The translations under genes and the position numbers were made by a program. Positions 6,483 through 14,203 of a DNA stretch of 20,850 bases are shown in pieces (within the stretch, counting starts at the first letter, position 1; every line of letters begins with the position of its first letter). The notes beneath the pieces were generated by a model, which was given only the letters and a program-made list of their open reading frames with translations, made no database searches and was not told where the DNA came from. This stretch comes from Ruminococcaceae bacterium UBA3818. Its GTDB lineage: Bacteria; Bacillota; Clostridia; Oscillospirales; Ruminococcaceae. The stretch covers positions 7,231 through 28,080 of the forward strand of contig DFDW01000007.1 of NCBI GenBank assembly GCA_002369315.1. Reading direction: 5' to 3'.

Positions 6483-6605
6483 AGGTCTGAAGTGCCGATA
6501 GGCACTTCAGATGTAGAAATGATGGGCCTGATCGGTATGGGCAACAACCCCATGGTTGGCGCTACCGTTGCCTGCGCGGTTGCAGTAGAAGAAGCGTTGA
6601 AATAA
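6480..6605 (+). pseudogene. Displaced 3' end of the host gene (right attachment-site copy)
   Basis: A frame open from just after a TAG at 6477 encodes 41 codons ending in the same C-terminus as 1-62 (GNNPMVGATVACAVAVEEALK and stop). It has no start codon with a ribosome site. It is followed by a strong terminator at 6621, which is probably the original terminator of the interrupted gene. It is interpreted as the chromosomal 3' fragment left behind by integration. Confidence 0.7.
6486..6511. repeat. Inverted repeat in the gene 3' end, candidate recombination core
   Basis: TCTGAAGTGCC and GGCACTTCAGA are perfect 11-bp arms around the 4 bases GATA. The palindrome encodes SEVPIGTSD in the gene frame and lies at the inner edge of the displaced host-gene fragment, where an integrase core site is expected. 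Its left counterpart would fall upstream of base 1. Confidence 0.45.
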
Positions 6606-6620
6606 TTTTCCTTTCGGTTA

Positions 6621-6655
6621 AAAAGAGGACGGTTCAAAAACCGTCCTCTTTTTGT
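6621..6655. terminator. Bidirectional intrinsic terminator
   Basis: A 14-bp perfect stem (AAAAGAGGACGGTT at 6621-6634 with 6639-6652) and a 4-base loop, with T-rich 3' sides in both directions. It ends the displaced host-gene frame from the left and the small membrane-protein gene from the right. Confidence 0.9.
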
Positions 6656-6711
6656 TGTGCCCAAAAGGGGTTTGGATGAAAAATCAAAAGCTTTCCACCT
6701 GCGCGCTGGCT

Positions 6712-6924
6712 TCAGACCAGATGGAACCATTGAAGCACCGGCCTTACGGCGCGGGAAACAGGTTCCATGATTTGTCTGACAAAGCGGTACAGCGGCGGCT
6801 GTGGCGTATATCCGGAGCGGACGGTATTGTACTCGGCGACCATAAACAGAGCGGCGGCGAAAAACAGCAGCAGGACCAGAAAAAAACTGAACCAGAAAAC
6901 CTGCTTTTGCGTTTTTTTCGGCAT
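6712..6924 (-). CDS. Small single-pass membrane protein
   Basis: A 70-aa protein beginning MPKKTQKQ, with one strong transmembrane helix (about residues 9-29, FWFSFFLVLLLFFAAALFM) and a short Pro/Arg-containing C-terminal tail (GYTPQPPLYRFVRQI). The ATG at 6924 has AGGAG about 10 bases upstream; the frame extends further upstream, but that part has low-complexity shadow character. It lies 144 bases downstream of spoIIP on the same strand and no terminator is evident between them, so co-transcription is possible. No family recognised. Confidence 0.65.
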   Translation of the reverse strand: MPKKTQKQVFWFSFFLVLLLFFAAALFMVAEYNTVRSGYTPQPPLYRFVRQIMEPVSRAVRPVLQWFHLV

Positions 6925-7068
6925 GGCGGCTTTCTCCTGAAAATGATTTTTCACAGATGCGTTTGCGCGGCGGATTTCGGTACCCAGGCAGCAAAAGATC
7001 GACCGGGTACTCGCCGCTGCGGCATGGCAGTCTTGTGACGGCATTATTATTTGCAAAGCGTTTTTTGA

Positions 7069-8241
7069 TTATTCCGCTTTTGTTTCCAACAGGGCTTTTG
7101 CCATCGCTTTTCCCATATACATGGCGGCGCGGGAGGCTTCCGCCAGCGTGTTTCCGTGCGAACCGAATTCAATCAGCAGGGAGCCGCCGGTCAAATCCAT
7201 GTTATATTTTCGGTAGCAAAAAAAGATGGGTCTGGTCAGCCCCGGATACATCGATTCCGCCGTGGACTGCAGCGCGGCGGCCCAGCGAAGGTTTTGGTCC
7301 CAGTTCGGCATATTCATGGTGCCGTCGTCGCATCCGGCAATGATCATGACCTGGGCGGTCTTTTCCCCATCGATGACCGCCACCGGTTTGATTAGGTTCC
7401 CAGCGGGGCTTTCGATGGCGTCCCGGTGCAGATCGATGACCACCTTGATGGTGGGGTACTGTTCCAGCCACTTGCGAATCGTAGAAGCGCTGCGTTCATA
7501 GGAGCCGTTGTAGGACGGATAGTCGTGTTGCGTGGCGTCGTGAATCACGCCGATTCCTGCCTGCTGCAGCTGCTGCGCCAGGATATCTCCCAGCCGCACC
7601 ACATTTTGACTGTTATCGGTGCTGCGCCAGGTATAGGAGGTGTCGCAGAAATCCCGGTCGAAAGGCTCAAAACTTTCGGTGGCGTGGGTATGCACGATCA
7701 GTACCTGGGGCTGATCGGTGTCCTCCAGCGTCAGCTCCAGCGGTTGGGCCAGCAGCGCCGAAACCTGTTGGTTGGATAGGCTGGTGGAATTTTTAAGGTA
7801 TCCGGCCGAAAGCGGAATATACAAAGAGCTTTGATCGACGGTATAGGTCTGTTCCGTGATCGTCCCCCGGTTTTCGGGCGCGATGGTCTCGATGGAGGGG
7901 GAGGCAGGCGTTTCGGGAATAACGGTCTCGTTTTCCTCTTTTAGAATATCCTGTTGGGGCAAAGAAGACGGCGCGGATGCTTCGGAGGGAGGGACGCTTT
8001 CCCTTTGCGGATCAGCCGGCTGCGGCACAGGCTCGTCCTGTGCCAGATCATTCCGGAAGCGGTTCTGCAGGTAAGCCATCCCTCCTTCCGGAAGCTGCAG
8101 CATGGCGGACGCGGCCGCGGCTTTTCCAAAAAGCGTGTCCGCCGATACGCCCAAGGACGGGAAAATCGCCAGAACCCCTGCCGAAACGGCGATGACCGCC
8201 ATCCATCCCAACAGCGGCCGGATTCTGCCGGAATGTCGCAC
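7069..8241 (-). CDS. spoIIP: Stage II sporulation protein P
   Basis: A 390-aa protein with an N-terminal cytoplasmic segment and transmembrane anchor (about residues 8-28), a Pro/Glu/Ser-rich linker (roughly 70-150) and a C-terminal SpoIIP amidase domain. The motifs VHTHATESF, VIDLHRDA and LLIEFGSHGNTLAEA carry the metal-binding and catalytic residues of the family. SpoIIP works with SpoIID and SpoIIM to thin septal peptidoglycan and drive engulfment of the forespore. The GTG start at 8241 is chosen because GGAAGGGGGG precedes it directly and the anchor follows at the normal distance; an upstream extension is unlikely. It marks the organism as a spore former or descendant of one. Confidence 0.93.
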   Translation of the reverse strand: MRHSGRIRPLLGWMAVIAVSAGVLAIFPSLGVSADTLFGKAAAASAMLQLPEGGMAYLQNRFRNDLAQDEPVPQPADPQRESVPPSEASAPSSLPQQDILKEENETVIPETPASPSIETIAPENRGTITEQTYTVDQSSLYIPLSAGYLKNSTSLSNQQVSALLAQPLELTLEDTDQPQVLIVHTHATESFEPFDRDFCDTSYTWRSTDNSQNVVRLGDILAQQLQQAGIGVIHDATQHDYPSYNGSYERSASTIRKWLEQYPTIKVVIDLHRDAIESPAGNLIKPVAVIDGEKTAQVMIIAGCDDGTMNMPNWDQNLRWAAALQSTAESMYPGLTRPIFFCYRKYNMDLTGGSLLIEFGSHGNTLAEASRAAMYMGKAMAKALLETKAE

Positions 8242-8267
8242 GAAAATCCCCCCTTCCTTTTCTTTTA

Positions 8268-8296
8268 AGCATATGAAAACCGGATTTTGGATATGC
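8268..8296 (-). promoter_or_regulatory. Possible sigma-E-type promoter of spoIIP
   Basis: On the minus strand GCATATCC (8289-8296) and CATATGCT (8268-8275) are separated by 13 bases. They resemble the mother-cell sigma-E pattern (ATA-type -35 and CATAnnnT -10) and lie 27 bases before the spoIIP start. spoIIP is a sigma-E gene in Bacillus. The match is partial. Confidence 0.35.
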
Positions 8297-8401
8297 CGGG
8301 GAAAAAGAGATGTCCAGAAAAAGCCGTCCGACGTAACATTTAGACAAAAGGAGCGAAAAGAAAACACGGAAAGTTATAAAAATAAACAAAATAGTATTAT
8401 A

Positions 8402-8419
8402 TATGAATATTTTTGCAAA
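8402..8419. promoter_or_regulatory. ARG box (ArgR/AhrC operator)
   Basis: TATGAATATTTTTGCAAA matches the Firmicutes ARG-box consensus (CATGAATAAAAATKCAAK) at about 13 of 18 positions, with both conserved half-site cores TGAAT and TGCA. It lies just upstream of the argG promoter, the right place for arginine-dependent repression. Confidence 0.7.
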
Positions 8420-8425
8420 ATAGCG

Positions 8426-8453
8426 TTGATTTTATGCGGTAATAGCGTATAAT
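8426..8453 (+). promoter_or_regulatory. Sigma-A promoter of the argGHF operon
   Basis: TTGATT (8426-8431), a 16-base spacer and a perfect TATAAT (8448-8453). Transcription would start near 8460, leaving a leader of about 50 bases before argG. Confidence 0.75.
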
Positions 8454-8510
8454 TATGAGCATGAACTTAAGCGGAAGATATTCCGGCAACGGGAAAAAGG
8501 AGAATGCAGG

Positions 8511-9728
8511 ATGAAACAGTATCAAAAAATCGTATTGGCCTATTCCGGCGGGTTGGATACTTCGGTCATTATCCCATGGCTGAAGGAGCATTACGAGGGT
8601 TGTGAGGTCATTGCCGTAGCGGCGGATGTGGGGCAGGGGGCAGAGCTGTCCGGCCTGGAAGAAAAGGCGATCAAGACCGGCGCTTCCAAGCTGTATATTC
8701 TGGACATGAAAGAAGAGTTTGTGGACGATTACGTTATCCCCACCATGCAGGCGGGTGCCGTTTATGAGAATAAATATCTGCTGGGCACTTCTTTTGCGCG
8801 CCCGATCATCGCTAAGAAGATTGTGGAAATCGCGAAAAAAGAAGGGGCGGACGCCATCGCCCACGGCTGCACCGGAAAAGGAAACGACCAGGTGCGGTTT
8901 GAACTGGCCATCAAAGCCTTTGCGCCCAATATGGGCATTATTGCTCCCTGGCGGACCTGGGAAATGAAGAGCCGGGATGACGAGATCGATTATGCCGAGA
9001 AGAAGGGTATTCCGCTGAATGTCAGCCGTGAGACCAGCTACTCCAAGGACAAAAACCTGTGGCATCTGTCACACGAGGGGTTGGATCTGGAGGATCCTGC
9101 CAACGAGCCGGATTACGATAAGATCCTGGAAATGGGAGTTTCTCCCGAAAAAGCCCCCGATAAGCCCACCTATGTGACGCTGTCCTTTGAAAAAGGCGTT
9201 CCGGTGGCGCTGGACGGCGAAAAGATGAAAGCGCTGGACATCATCACCCAATTGAACCAGATTGGTGGCGCCAACGGAATCGGCCTTGTTGACATGGTGG
9301 AAAACCGGCTGGTAGGCATGAAGTCCAGAGGGGTTTACGAGACACCCGGCGGAACCATCCTTTACACAGCCCATGAGCTGCTGGAGACACTCTGTTTAGA
9401 TCGGGACACGCAGCATTATAAACAGCAGATTGCACTGAAATTCGCGGAGCTGGTTTACTATGGCCAGTGGTTCACCCCTTTGCGGGAAGCGCTGAGTGCC
9501 TTTGTCGCCACGACCCAGCAGACTGTTACCGGCCAGGTAAAGCTGAAATTATACAAAGGAAATATCATTCCCGCAGGAATCACCAGCCCCTATTCCCTTT
9601 ATTCGGAAGAGATCGCCACATTCGGCGAGGATGAGGTTTACAATCAGATGGATTCCCAGGGCTTTATCAATCTGTTTGGCCTGCCGATCAAAGTCAAAGC
9701 GCTGCTGGACGAAAAAATGGGAAAATAG
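8511..9728 (+). CDS. argG: Argininosuccinate synthase
   Basis: Condenses citrulline with aspartate using ATP, the penultimate step of arginine synthesis; cytosolic. The 405-aa length is typical. The N-type ATP pyrophosphatase loop AYSGGLDTS is at residues 10-18, and the family blocks HGCTGKGNDQVRFE, APWR and SRETSYSKD are all present. The ATG at 8511 is preceded by AAGGAG about 8 bases upstream. First gene of argG-argH-argF, which together convert ornithine to arginine; the remaining arginine genes are not in the window. The ARG box and sigma-A promoter upstream indicate repression by arginine. Confidence 0.97.
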   Translation: MKQYQKIVLAYSGGLDTSVIIPWLKEHYEGCEVIAVAADVGQGAELSGLEEKAIKTGASKLYILDMKEEFVDDYVIPTMQAGAVYENKYLLGTSFARPIIAKKIVEIAKKEGADAIAHGCTGKGNDQVRFELAIKAFAPNMGIIAPWRTWEMKSRDDEIDYAEKKGIPLNVSRETSYSKDKNLWHLSHEGLDLEDPANEPDYDKILEMGVSPEKAPDKPTYVTLSFEKGVPVALDGEKMKALDIITQLNQIGGANGIGLVDMVENRLVGMKSRGVYETPGGTILYTAHELLETLCLDRDTQHYKQQIALKFAELVYYGQWFTPLREALSAFVATTQQTVTGQVKLKLYKGNIIPAGITSPYSLYSEEIATFGEDEVYNQMDSQGFINLFGLPIKVKALLDEKMGK

Positions 9729-9755
9729 TCCCGATTTATGGTATGATCAGCTGGA

Positions 9756-9773
9756 GCGGCGGATGCACGCCGC
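9756..9773 (+). repeat. GC-rich hairpin between argG and argH
   Basis: GCGGCG (9756-9761) and CGCCGC (9768-9773) form a 6-bp stem with a 6-base loop in the 91-base gap between argG and argH. It is not followed by a T run, so it is more likely an mRNA-stability or spacing element than a terminator. Confidence 0.4.
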
Positions 9774-9819
9774 CGCGAGGCGAAAATAAGGGACTGCTTT
9801 CATTTTGGAGGGAATAACC

Positions 9820-11202
9820 ATGGTTCTTTGGTCGGGAAGATTTTCCAAAGAGATCGACAAACACGTCAACGATTTTAATTCATCCATTTCCTTTGACAAT
9901 CGTATGTATGCGCAGGACATCAAAGGAAGCATTGCCCATGCCACCATGCTGGCCAAGCAGGGGATTATTTCCGATTCGGACAAGGACGCCATTGTGGCGG
10001 GACTGACCGGCATTTTAGAGGACATCAACAGCCATAAGCTGGCGTTCGACCCCAACGCCGAGGACATCCACATGTTCATCGAAGCGGAATTGACCGCGCG
10101 AATCGGGGATGCGGGCAAACGCCTGCACACCGCCAGAAGCCGCAATGATCAGGTGGCGCTGGATATGAAGCTGTACTTCCACGACGAAATCGCTCAGATC
10201 CTGCCGCTGTGCCGCGAGCTGATCGAAACGCTGTTGGAAAAGGCGCAGGCGCATACAAAAACGGTCATGCCGGGATATACCCACCTGCAGCGGGGGCAGC
10301 CGATCACCTTTGCCCACCATCTGATGGCTTATGTCCAGATGTTCCTGCGGGATATGGAACGGCTGAAAGATTGCGACAAACGCATCCTGGACACGATGCC
10401 GCTGGGCTGCGGCGCCGCTTTTGGTACCACCTATCCCATTGACCGGCAAATGACGGCAAATCTGCTTGGATTCAACGGTATCTCCTTAAACAGCATCGAC
10501 GGCGTTTCCGACCGTGATTACGCGCTGGAATTGGCAAGCGCCCTGTCCATCTTTATGATGCACCTGTCCCGCTTTTCAGAGGAGGTCATCCTCTGGTGCA
10601 GCTGGGAGTTCAAATTTATGGAGCTGGACGACGCTTTTTCTACCGGGTCGTCCATCATGCCCCAAAAGAAAAACCCGGATATCACGGAGCTGATTCGTGG
10701 TAAAACCGGGCGGGTCTACGGCGATCTGATGACCCTTTTGACCATGATGAAGGGCCTGCCTCTGGCTTACAACAAGGATATGCAGGAGGATAAGGAAGCG
10801 CTGTTTGACGCGGTGGATACGGTTAAAATGTGTGTTTCCACCTTTATCCCCATGCTGAAAAGCGCAAAAATCCTAGAGGACAATATGCGCAAGGCGGCGG
10901 CCAAAGGATTCATCAATGCCACCGATCTGGCAGATTATCTGGTCAAAAAAGGCCTGCCTTTCCGCGACGCGCACATGGTTTCCGGCCAGCTGGTGGCCTA
11001 CTGCATTGAAAAAGACATGGTGCTGGAGCGGTTGAGCATGGAGGAACTCAAAGCGCATTGCGCGCTGTTTGAAGAAGACGTATATCATGCCATTTCGCTG
11101 GATACCTGCGTAAAAGAGCGCAAATCTGCCGGCGGACCCGCCCCGGAGGAGGTCGAAAAGCAAATTTCCTACTCGAAAGCGATTCTGGCCTCCCTTTTAT
11201 AA
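9820..11202 (+). CDS. argH: Argininosuccinate lyase
   Basis: Splits argininosuccinate into arginine and fumarate. The 460-aa protein belongs to the fumarase/aspartase superfamily; the signature GSSIMPQKKNPD is at residues 276-287 and contains the flexible catalytic-serine loop. The N-terminal WSGRFSKEIDKHVNDFNSSI and the block TARSRNDQVA are also characteristic. The ATG at 9820 has GGAGG 8 bases upstream; a TTG five codons earlier overlaps that ribosome site. Second gene of the arg operon, 91 bases after argG and 40 before argF. Confidence 0.97.
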   Translation: MVLWSGRFSKEIDKHVNDFNSSISFDNRMYAQDIKGSIAHATMLAKQGIISDSDKDAIVAGLTGILEDINSHKLAFDPNAEDIHMFIEAELTARIGDAGKRLHTARSRNDQVALDMKLYFHDEIAQILPLCRELIETLLEKAQAHTKTVMPGYTHLQRGQPITFAHHLMAYVQMFLRDMERLKDCDKRILDTMPLGCGAAFGTTYPIDRQMTANLLGFNGISLNSIDGVSDRDYALELASALSIFMMHLSRFSEEVILWCSWEFKFMELDDAFSTGSSIMPQKKNPDITELIRGKTGRVYGDLMTLLTMMKGLPLAYNKDMQEDKEALFDAVDTVKMCVSTFIPMLKSAKILEDNMRKAAAKGFINATDLADYLVKKGLPFRDAHMVSGQLVAYCIEKDMVLERLSMEELKAHCALFEEDVYHAISLDTCVKERKSAGGPAPEEVEKQISYSKAILASLL

Positions 11203-11242
11203 TTGTCCCAAACGGCACCCATACGGAAAGGAGCAACAAAGC

Positions 11243-12157
11243 TTGAACCATCTGCTGAAACTATCTGATTTGACAGGTCCTCAGATTATCCAAATCCTCG
11301 ATTTGGCAGACCAGCTAAAATATGAAAAAAAGCATGGCATCGCTCATGATCACAGGCTGAAAGGAAAAACGCTGGGCATGATTTTCGAAAAATCTTCCAC
11401 CCGCACCCGCGTCTCTTTTGAAGCGGGGATGTTCCAGCTTGGGGGACACGCCCTGTCCCTGTCCAGCCGTGATATCCAGCTTGGCAGAGGGGAGAGCATC
11501 AAAGCCACGGCGCGGGTACTCAGCCGCTATGTGGATGGTATCATGATCCGAACGTTTGCCCAGTCGGATGTGGAACAGTTGGCCCGGTTTGGGTCGGTGC
11601 CGGTAATCAATGGCCTGACCGATTATTGCCATCCCTGCCAGGTCCTGGCGGATTTGATGACCATAAGAGAGCGAAAGGGAAAACTGGAAGGCTTGAAGAT
11701 GTGCTACATTGGTGATGGCAACAACATGGCCAACAGTCTGTTGGTGGGAGGACTGCGGGTCGGCATGACCGTGGCAGTTGCCACGCCGGATGGGTATCAG
11801 CCTGATCCGCAGGCGCTGGCGGAAGCCGCGGCATACGGCGAAAAGTTTACGCTGACCAACGACCGGTTCGCCGCGGCAAAAGATGCGGACGTGATCTTCA
11901 CCGATGTGTGGACCTCAATGAGGCAGGAGGCGGAAACCGCACAGCGGGCAAAAGCTTTCGCCGGGTGGCAGGTCAACCGGGAACTGATGTCCTGCGCCAA
12001 ACCTGATGTGATGCTCCAGCATTGTCTGCCCGCCCACATGGATGAGGAAATTGCCGAGGATGTGTTTGAAGAACATGTAGACGAAATCTACGATGAGGCA
12101 GAAAACCGCCTCCATGCGCAAAAAGCGGTATTGGTTTTGTGTATGGAAGGAAAATAG
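11243..12157 (+). CDS. argF: Ornithine carbamoyltransferase
   Basis: Transfers the carbamoyl group of carbamoyl phosphate to ornithine, giving citrulline, the substrate of argG. The 304-aa length is typical for the anabolic enzyme. SSTRT (residues 51-55) binds carbamoyl phosphate, and DVWTSM and HCLPAH (from residue 260) complete the ornithine site. Translation begins at TTG 11243, with AAAGGAG about 9 bases upstream; no ATG lies close enough to be the start. It is the last gene of the operon, followed by a very strong terminator. It could in principle be the catabolic arcB, but the argGH context favours argF. Confidence 0.95.
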   Translation: MNHLLKLSDLTGPQIIQILDLADQLKYEKKHGIAHDHRLKGKTLGMIFEKSSTRTRVSFEAGMFQLGGHALSLSSRDIQLGRGESIKATARVLSRYVDGIMIRTFAQSDVEQLARFGSVPVINGLTDYCHPCQVLADLMTIRERKGKLEGLKMCYIGDGNNMANSLLVGGLRVGMTVAVATPDGYQPDPQALAEAAAYGEKFTLTNDRFAAAKDADVIFTDVWTSMRQEAETAQRAKAFAGWQVNRELMSCAKPDVMLQHCLPAHMDEEIAEDVFEEHVDEIYDEAENRLHAQKAVLVLCMEGK

Positions 12158-12193
12158 TTTTGCAAGACCTCTTTGTTGATAGAATATTCCCTA

Positions 12194-12242
12194 TTTGTTC
12201 AAAGAAAAAAGAGCCTTTTGGGCTCTTTTTTCTTTGAACAAA
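12194..12242. terminator. Very long perfect terminator palindrome after argF
   Basis: The arms 12194-12215 and 12221-12242 are perfect 22-bp inverted repeats around a 5-base loop (centre AAAGAGCC...GGCTCTTT), with internal A and T tracts. It terminates the arg operon and is equally able to stop leftward transcripts. Confidence 0.9.
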
Positions 12243-12278
12243 ATAAAAGGAATGGATGCGGCCGGATTTTGAATCCAC

Positions 12279-12310
12279 CAAAAAGCGCGCAGGTGAATCC
12301 CGCGCGCTTT
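12279..12310 (-). terminator. Terminator of the Nudix-trkH-GNAT operon
   Basis: AAAGCGCGC (12282-12290) and GCGCGCTTT (12302-12310) form a 9-bp stem with an 11-base loop just past the GNAT stop codon. Read leftward it is followed by a short T run (TTGG). Confidence 0.75.
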
Positions 12311-12316
12311 AAAAGG

Positions 12317-12802
12317 TCATTGTTCTTTTTGAAAGGCGATTCGCTCGTCGCCGTTTTCCAGATAGATGATGCCACATGGCTGATAGCCGTTTTTCTTCAG
12401 TGCGTTTTGCATCGGGACGTTATCCCGGTGCGTATCGACGCGGATATTGCCGCATTGGGCAAAGCACCATTGCAGACAAAATGTGCCCACACCCTTGGTC
12501 CTCTTTGCAGAGGCGATTCGGTGCACCACACCGTAGGGCCGGTCATTGAGCCATTTCCCGTTGTCGATACGGCGGTAAGTCGGCTCTTCGCCCATGGAAA
12601 AATAGAAGGTGCCGACGATTTTATCCCCGTCCACACAAACGTAGCTTTTGCCGGAAGCGATGTCTTTTTCCAGCAACTCCCGCCCGGGATAGCCGTTCAC
12701 CCATTGATTTGGGTTTCCGTTTTCGGCCATAAAACGCCGTGCCGCGCTGTAAAGGGAGAGAAGAGTATCCAGGTCTTCCGGGCAGGTATGTCTGATTTGC
12801 AT
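12317..12802 (-). CDS. GNAT-family N-acetyltransferase
   Basis: A 161-aa acyl-CoA N-acyltransferase; the substrate is unknown. The fold is shown by IRHTCPEDLDTLLSLY at the N-terminus, KIVGTFYF in the central sheet, the acetyl-CoA region VVHRIASAKRTKGVGTFCL, and the C-terminal DTHRDNVPMQNALKKNGY typical of the family. The ATG at 12802 has AGGAGG 8 bases upstream; the frame is open further up, but that part overlaps the trkH stop. Last gene of the operon, 13 bases after trkH. Confidence 0.88.
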   Translation of the reverse strand: MQIRHTCPEDLDTLLSLYSAARRFMAENGNPNQWVNGYPGRELLEKDIASGKSYVCVDGDKIVGTFYFSMGEEPTYRRIDNGKWLNDRPYGVVHRIASAKRTKGVGTFCLQWCFAQCGNIRVDTHRDNVPMQNALKKNGYQPCGIIYLENGDERIAFQKEQ

Positions 12803-12815
12803 TTGCGCTTCCTCC

Positions 12816-14180
12816 TTACCCGACATTCAGATGACCCTCGGGCAGGATCTGTTTTTTGTTGACTTTTCCGGATCCGGCCGCCAGAGACAGCAGGATAGAG
12901 ATGGGGCCGATACGTCCCAAAAACATGGTGGCGATCAAAAGCAGTTTGGACGGCAGGTTGGCAAAAGCCGTGATGCCGACGGACAGGCCCACCGTGGCGA
13001 AAGCGGAAGTGGATTCGAACAAAGCGTCTATGGTGGAGGCGGTAGCTCCGCCGTCGTGAGTCGTGTAGACAATAACGCCGCAGGCCGTCAGTACTGCCAG
13101 AAAGCCGATCAGAACGATGGTCAGGGATTTGTTGACCACCTGCCGTTTGATCCGGTGCTTCATAATGACCGTATCGTCATATCCGCGCGCCACGGAAACG
13201 GCGGTCATGATCAAAACGACAATGGTGGTGACCTTAATGCCGCCGCCGGTAGAACCGGGTGCGGCGCCGATAAACATCAGCCCGATGGAGAGAATTTTGC
13301 TTCCTTCGAGCATCGAAGCGATATTAATGCTGTTGAATCCGGCGGTACGGGTCGTAACCGACTGGAAGAACGCCGCATTGATTTTTTGCCACACCGAAAG
13401 ATTTCCCATGGTGGAGGGATTGTTCCATTCCAGCAGCGCGAATCCCAGCGCACCGGCAAAAAGCAGGATAGCGGTGGAGAAAAGCACCACCCGGCTGTGC
13501 AGCAGCAGCTTTTTGGCTTTGCGATAGTGCAGCAGATCAAACAGTACCATAAAGCCCAAACCGCCGATGATGATGAGAGCCGATATGACCAGCAGCACAT
13601 AGCTGCCGTTGTAATGGGTCAGGGAAGAATAGAGCCCTTCCCGCCCCAAAAGGTCAAATCCTGCGTTGCAGAAAGCGGAGACCGAAGTGAATACCGAAAT
13701 GAAAATACCTTCGGGTCCGTAGCGGGGTACGAAAGCAGGCATCAGCAGCAGCGCGCCAGCCGATTCCACCGCCAGGGAGATCCCCACGATCCCCTTGAGC
13801 AGATGCGGCGCGTCTTCAAAATTATTGGCGCTGGTAGACTCCTGGGCAAGCTGCAGGGTGCGCAGTCCCAGCTTCCTGCGGATTAAAAGGTTAAAAAACA
13901 GAGTCAGCGTTACCAATCCCAGGCCGCCGATCTGGATCAGGGCCAGTATCACCCCCTGGCCGAAGAAAGACCAGTGGGCATAGGTGTCCACCACCACCAA
14001 ACCGGTCACACAGGTGGCGGAGGTGGCGGTAAACAGCGCGTCAAAAAAATTGGTGCACATTCTGGCTTTGGAAGACAGGGGAAGCATCAGCAGCAGCGTT
14101 CCGATGGCAATGACGCCGACAAAACTTCCGGCAATCACCCGCGCAGGGTTGGAAGACAGGGAAAAATGCTTTTTTTCCAT
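12816..14180 (-). CDS. TrkH/KtrB-type potassium uptake channel subunit
   Basis: A 454-aa integral membrane protein with the four M1-P-M2 repeats of Trk/Ktr/HKT channels. The four pore loops are visible as TATSATCVTGL, SVSAFCNAGFD, QSVTTRTAGFN and STSAFATVGLS, each with the selectivity-filter glycine. Length and lack of extra N-terminal helices fit KtrB better than the longer E. coli TrkH. The cytosolic gating partner (KtrA/TrkA, RCK domain) is not in the window and must be encoded elsewhere. Gene order is Nudix, 23 bases, trkH, 13 bases, GNAT, all leftward. Confidence 0.94.
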   Translation of the reverse strand: MEKKHFSLSSNPARVIAGSFVGVIAIGTLLLMLPLSSKARMCTNFFDALFTATSATCVTGLVVVDTYAHWSFFGQGVILALIQIGGLGLVTLTLFFNLLIRRKLGLRTLQLAQESTSANNFEDAPHLLKGIVGISLAVESAGALLLMPAFVPRYGPEGIFISVFTSVSAFCNAGFDLLGREGLYSSLTHYNGSYVLLVISALIIIGGLGFMVLFDLLHYRKAKKLLLHSRVVLFSTAILLFAGALGFALLEWNNPSTMGNLSVWQKINAAFFQSVTTRTAGFNSINIASMLEGSKILSIGLMFIGAAPGSTGGGIKVTTIVVLIMTAVSVARGYDDTVIMKHRIKRQVVNKSLTIVLIGFLAVLTACGVIVYTTHDGGATASTIDALFESTSAFATVGLSVGITAFANLPSKLLLIATMFLGRIGPISILLSLAAGSGKVNKKQILPEGHLNVG

Positions 14181-14203
14181 AAAAAACGTCCTTTCCCGAT
14201 AAA

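Larger units (their letters stand above)
63..6485. mobile_element. Small integrative element flanked by duplicated gene 3' ends
   Basis: The interval between two copies of the same gene 3' end begins with a tyrosine recombinase, contains a serine recombinase and five small DNA-binding or regulatory proteins, and is visibly A+T-richer than the arg, trk and prm genes to the right. This is the usual architecture of an element integrated at the 3' end of a gene, restoring the reading frame with its own copy. No relaxase, replication initiator, primase, capsid or terminase gene is seen, so it is either a minimal or a decayed element, or it is mobilised by a helper. The right boundary is uncertain by a few tens of bases because the left counterpart of the core site lies outside the window. 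Confidence 0.75.

Noticed and set aside
9756..9773. argG-argH hairpin as a terminator
   Set aside because: No T run follows and argH has no clear promoter of its own, so the operon most likely reads through.
12194..12242. Perfect 22-bp inverted repeats considered as ends of a miniature transposable element
   Set aside because: The arms are separated by only 5 bases and contain the A/T tracts of a terminator right after argF; no target-site duplication was seen.
12831..13886. 351-codon plus-strand open frame
   Set aside because: It is antisense to trkH; the Gln/Gly/Asp/His-rich composition is the usual shadow of a GC-rich membrane-protein gene.
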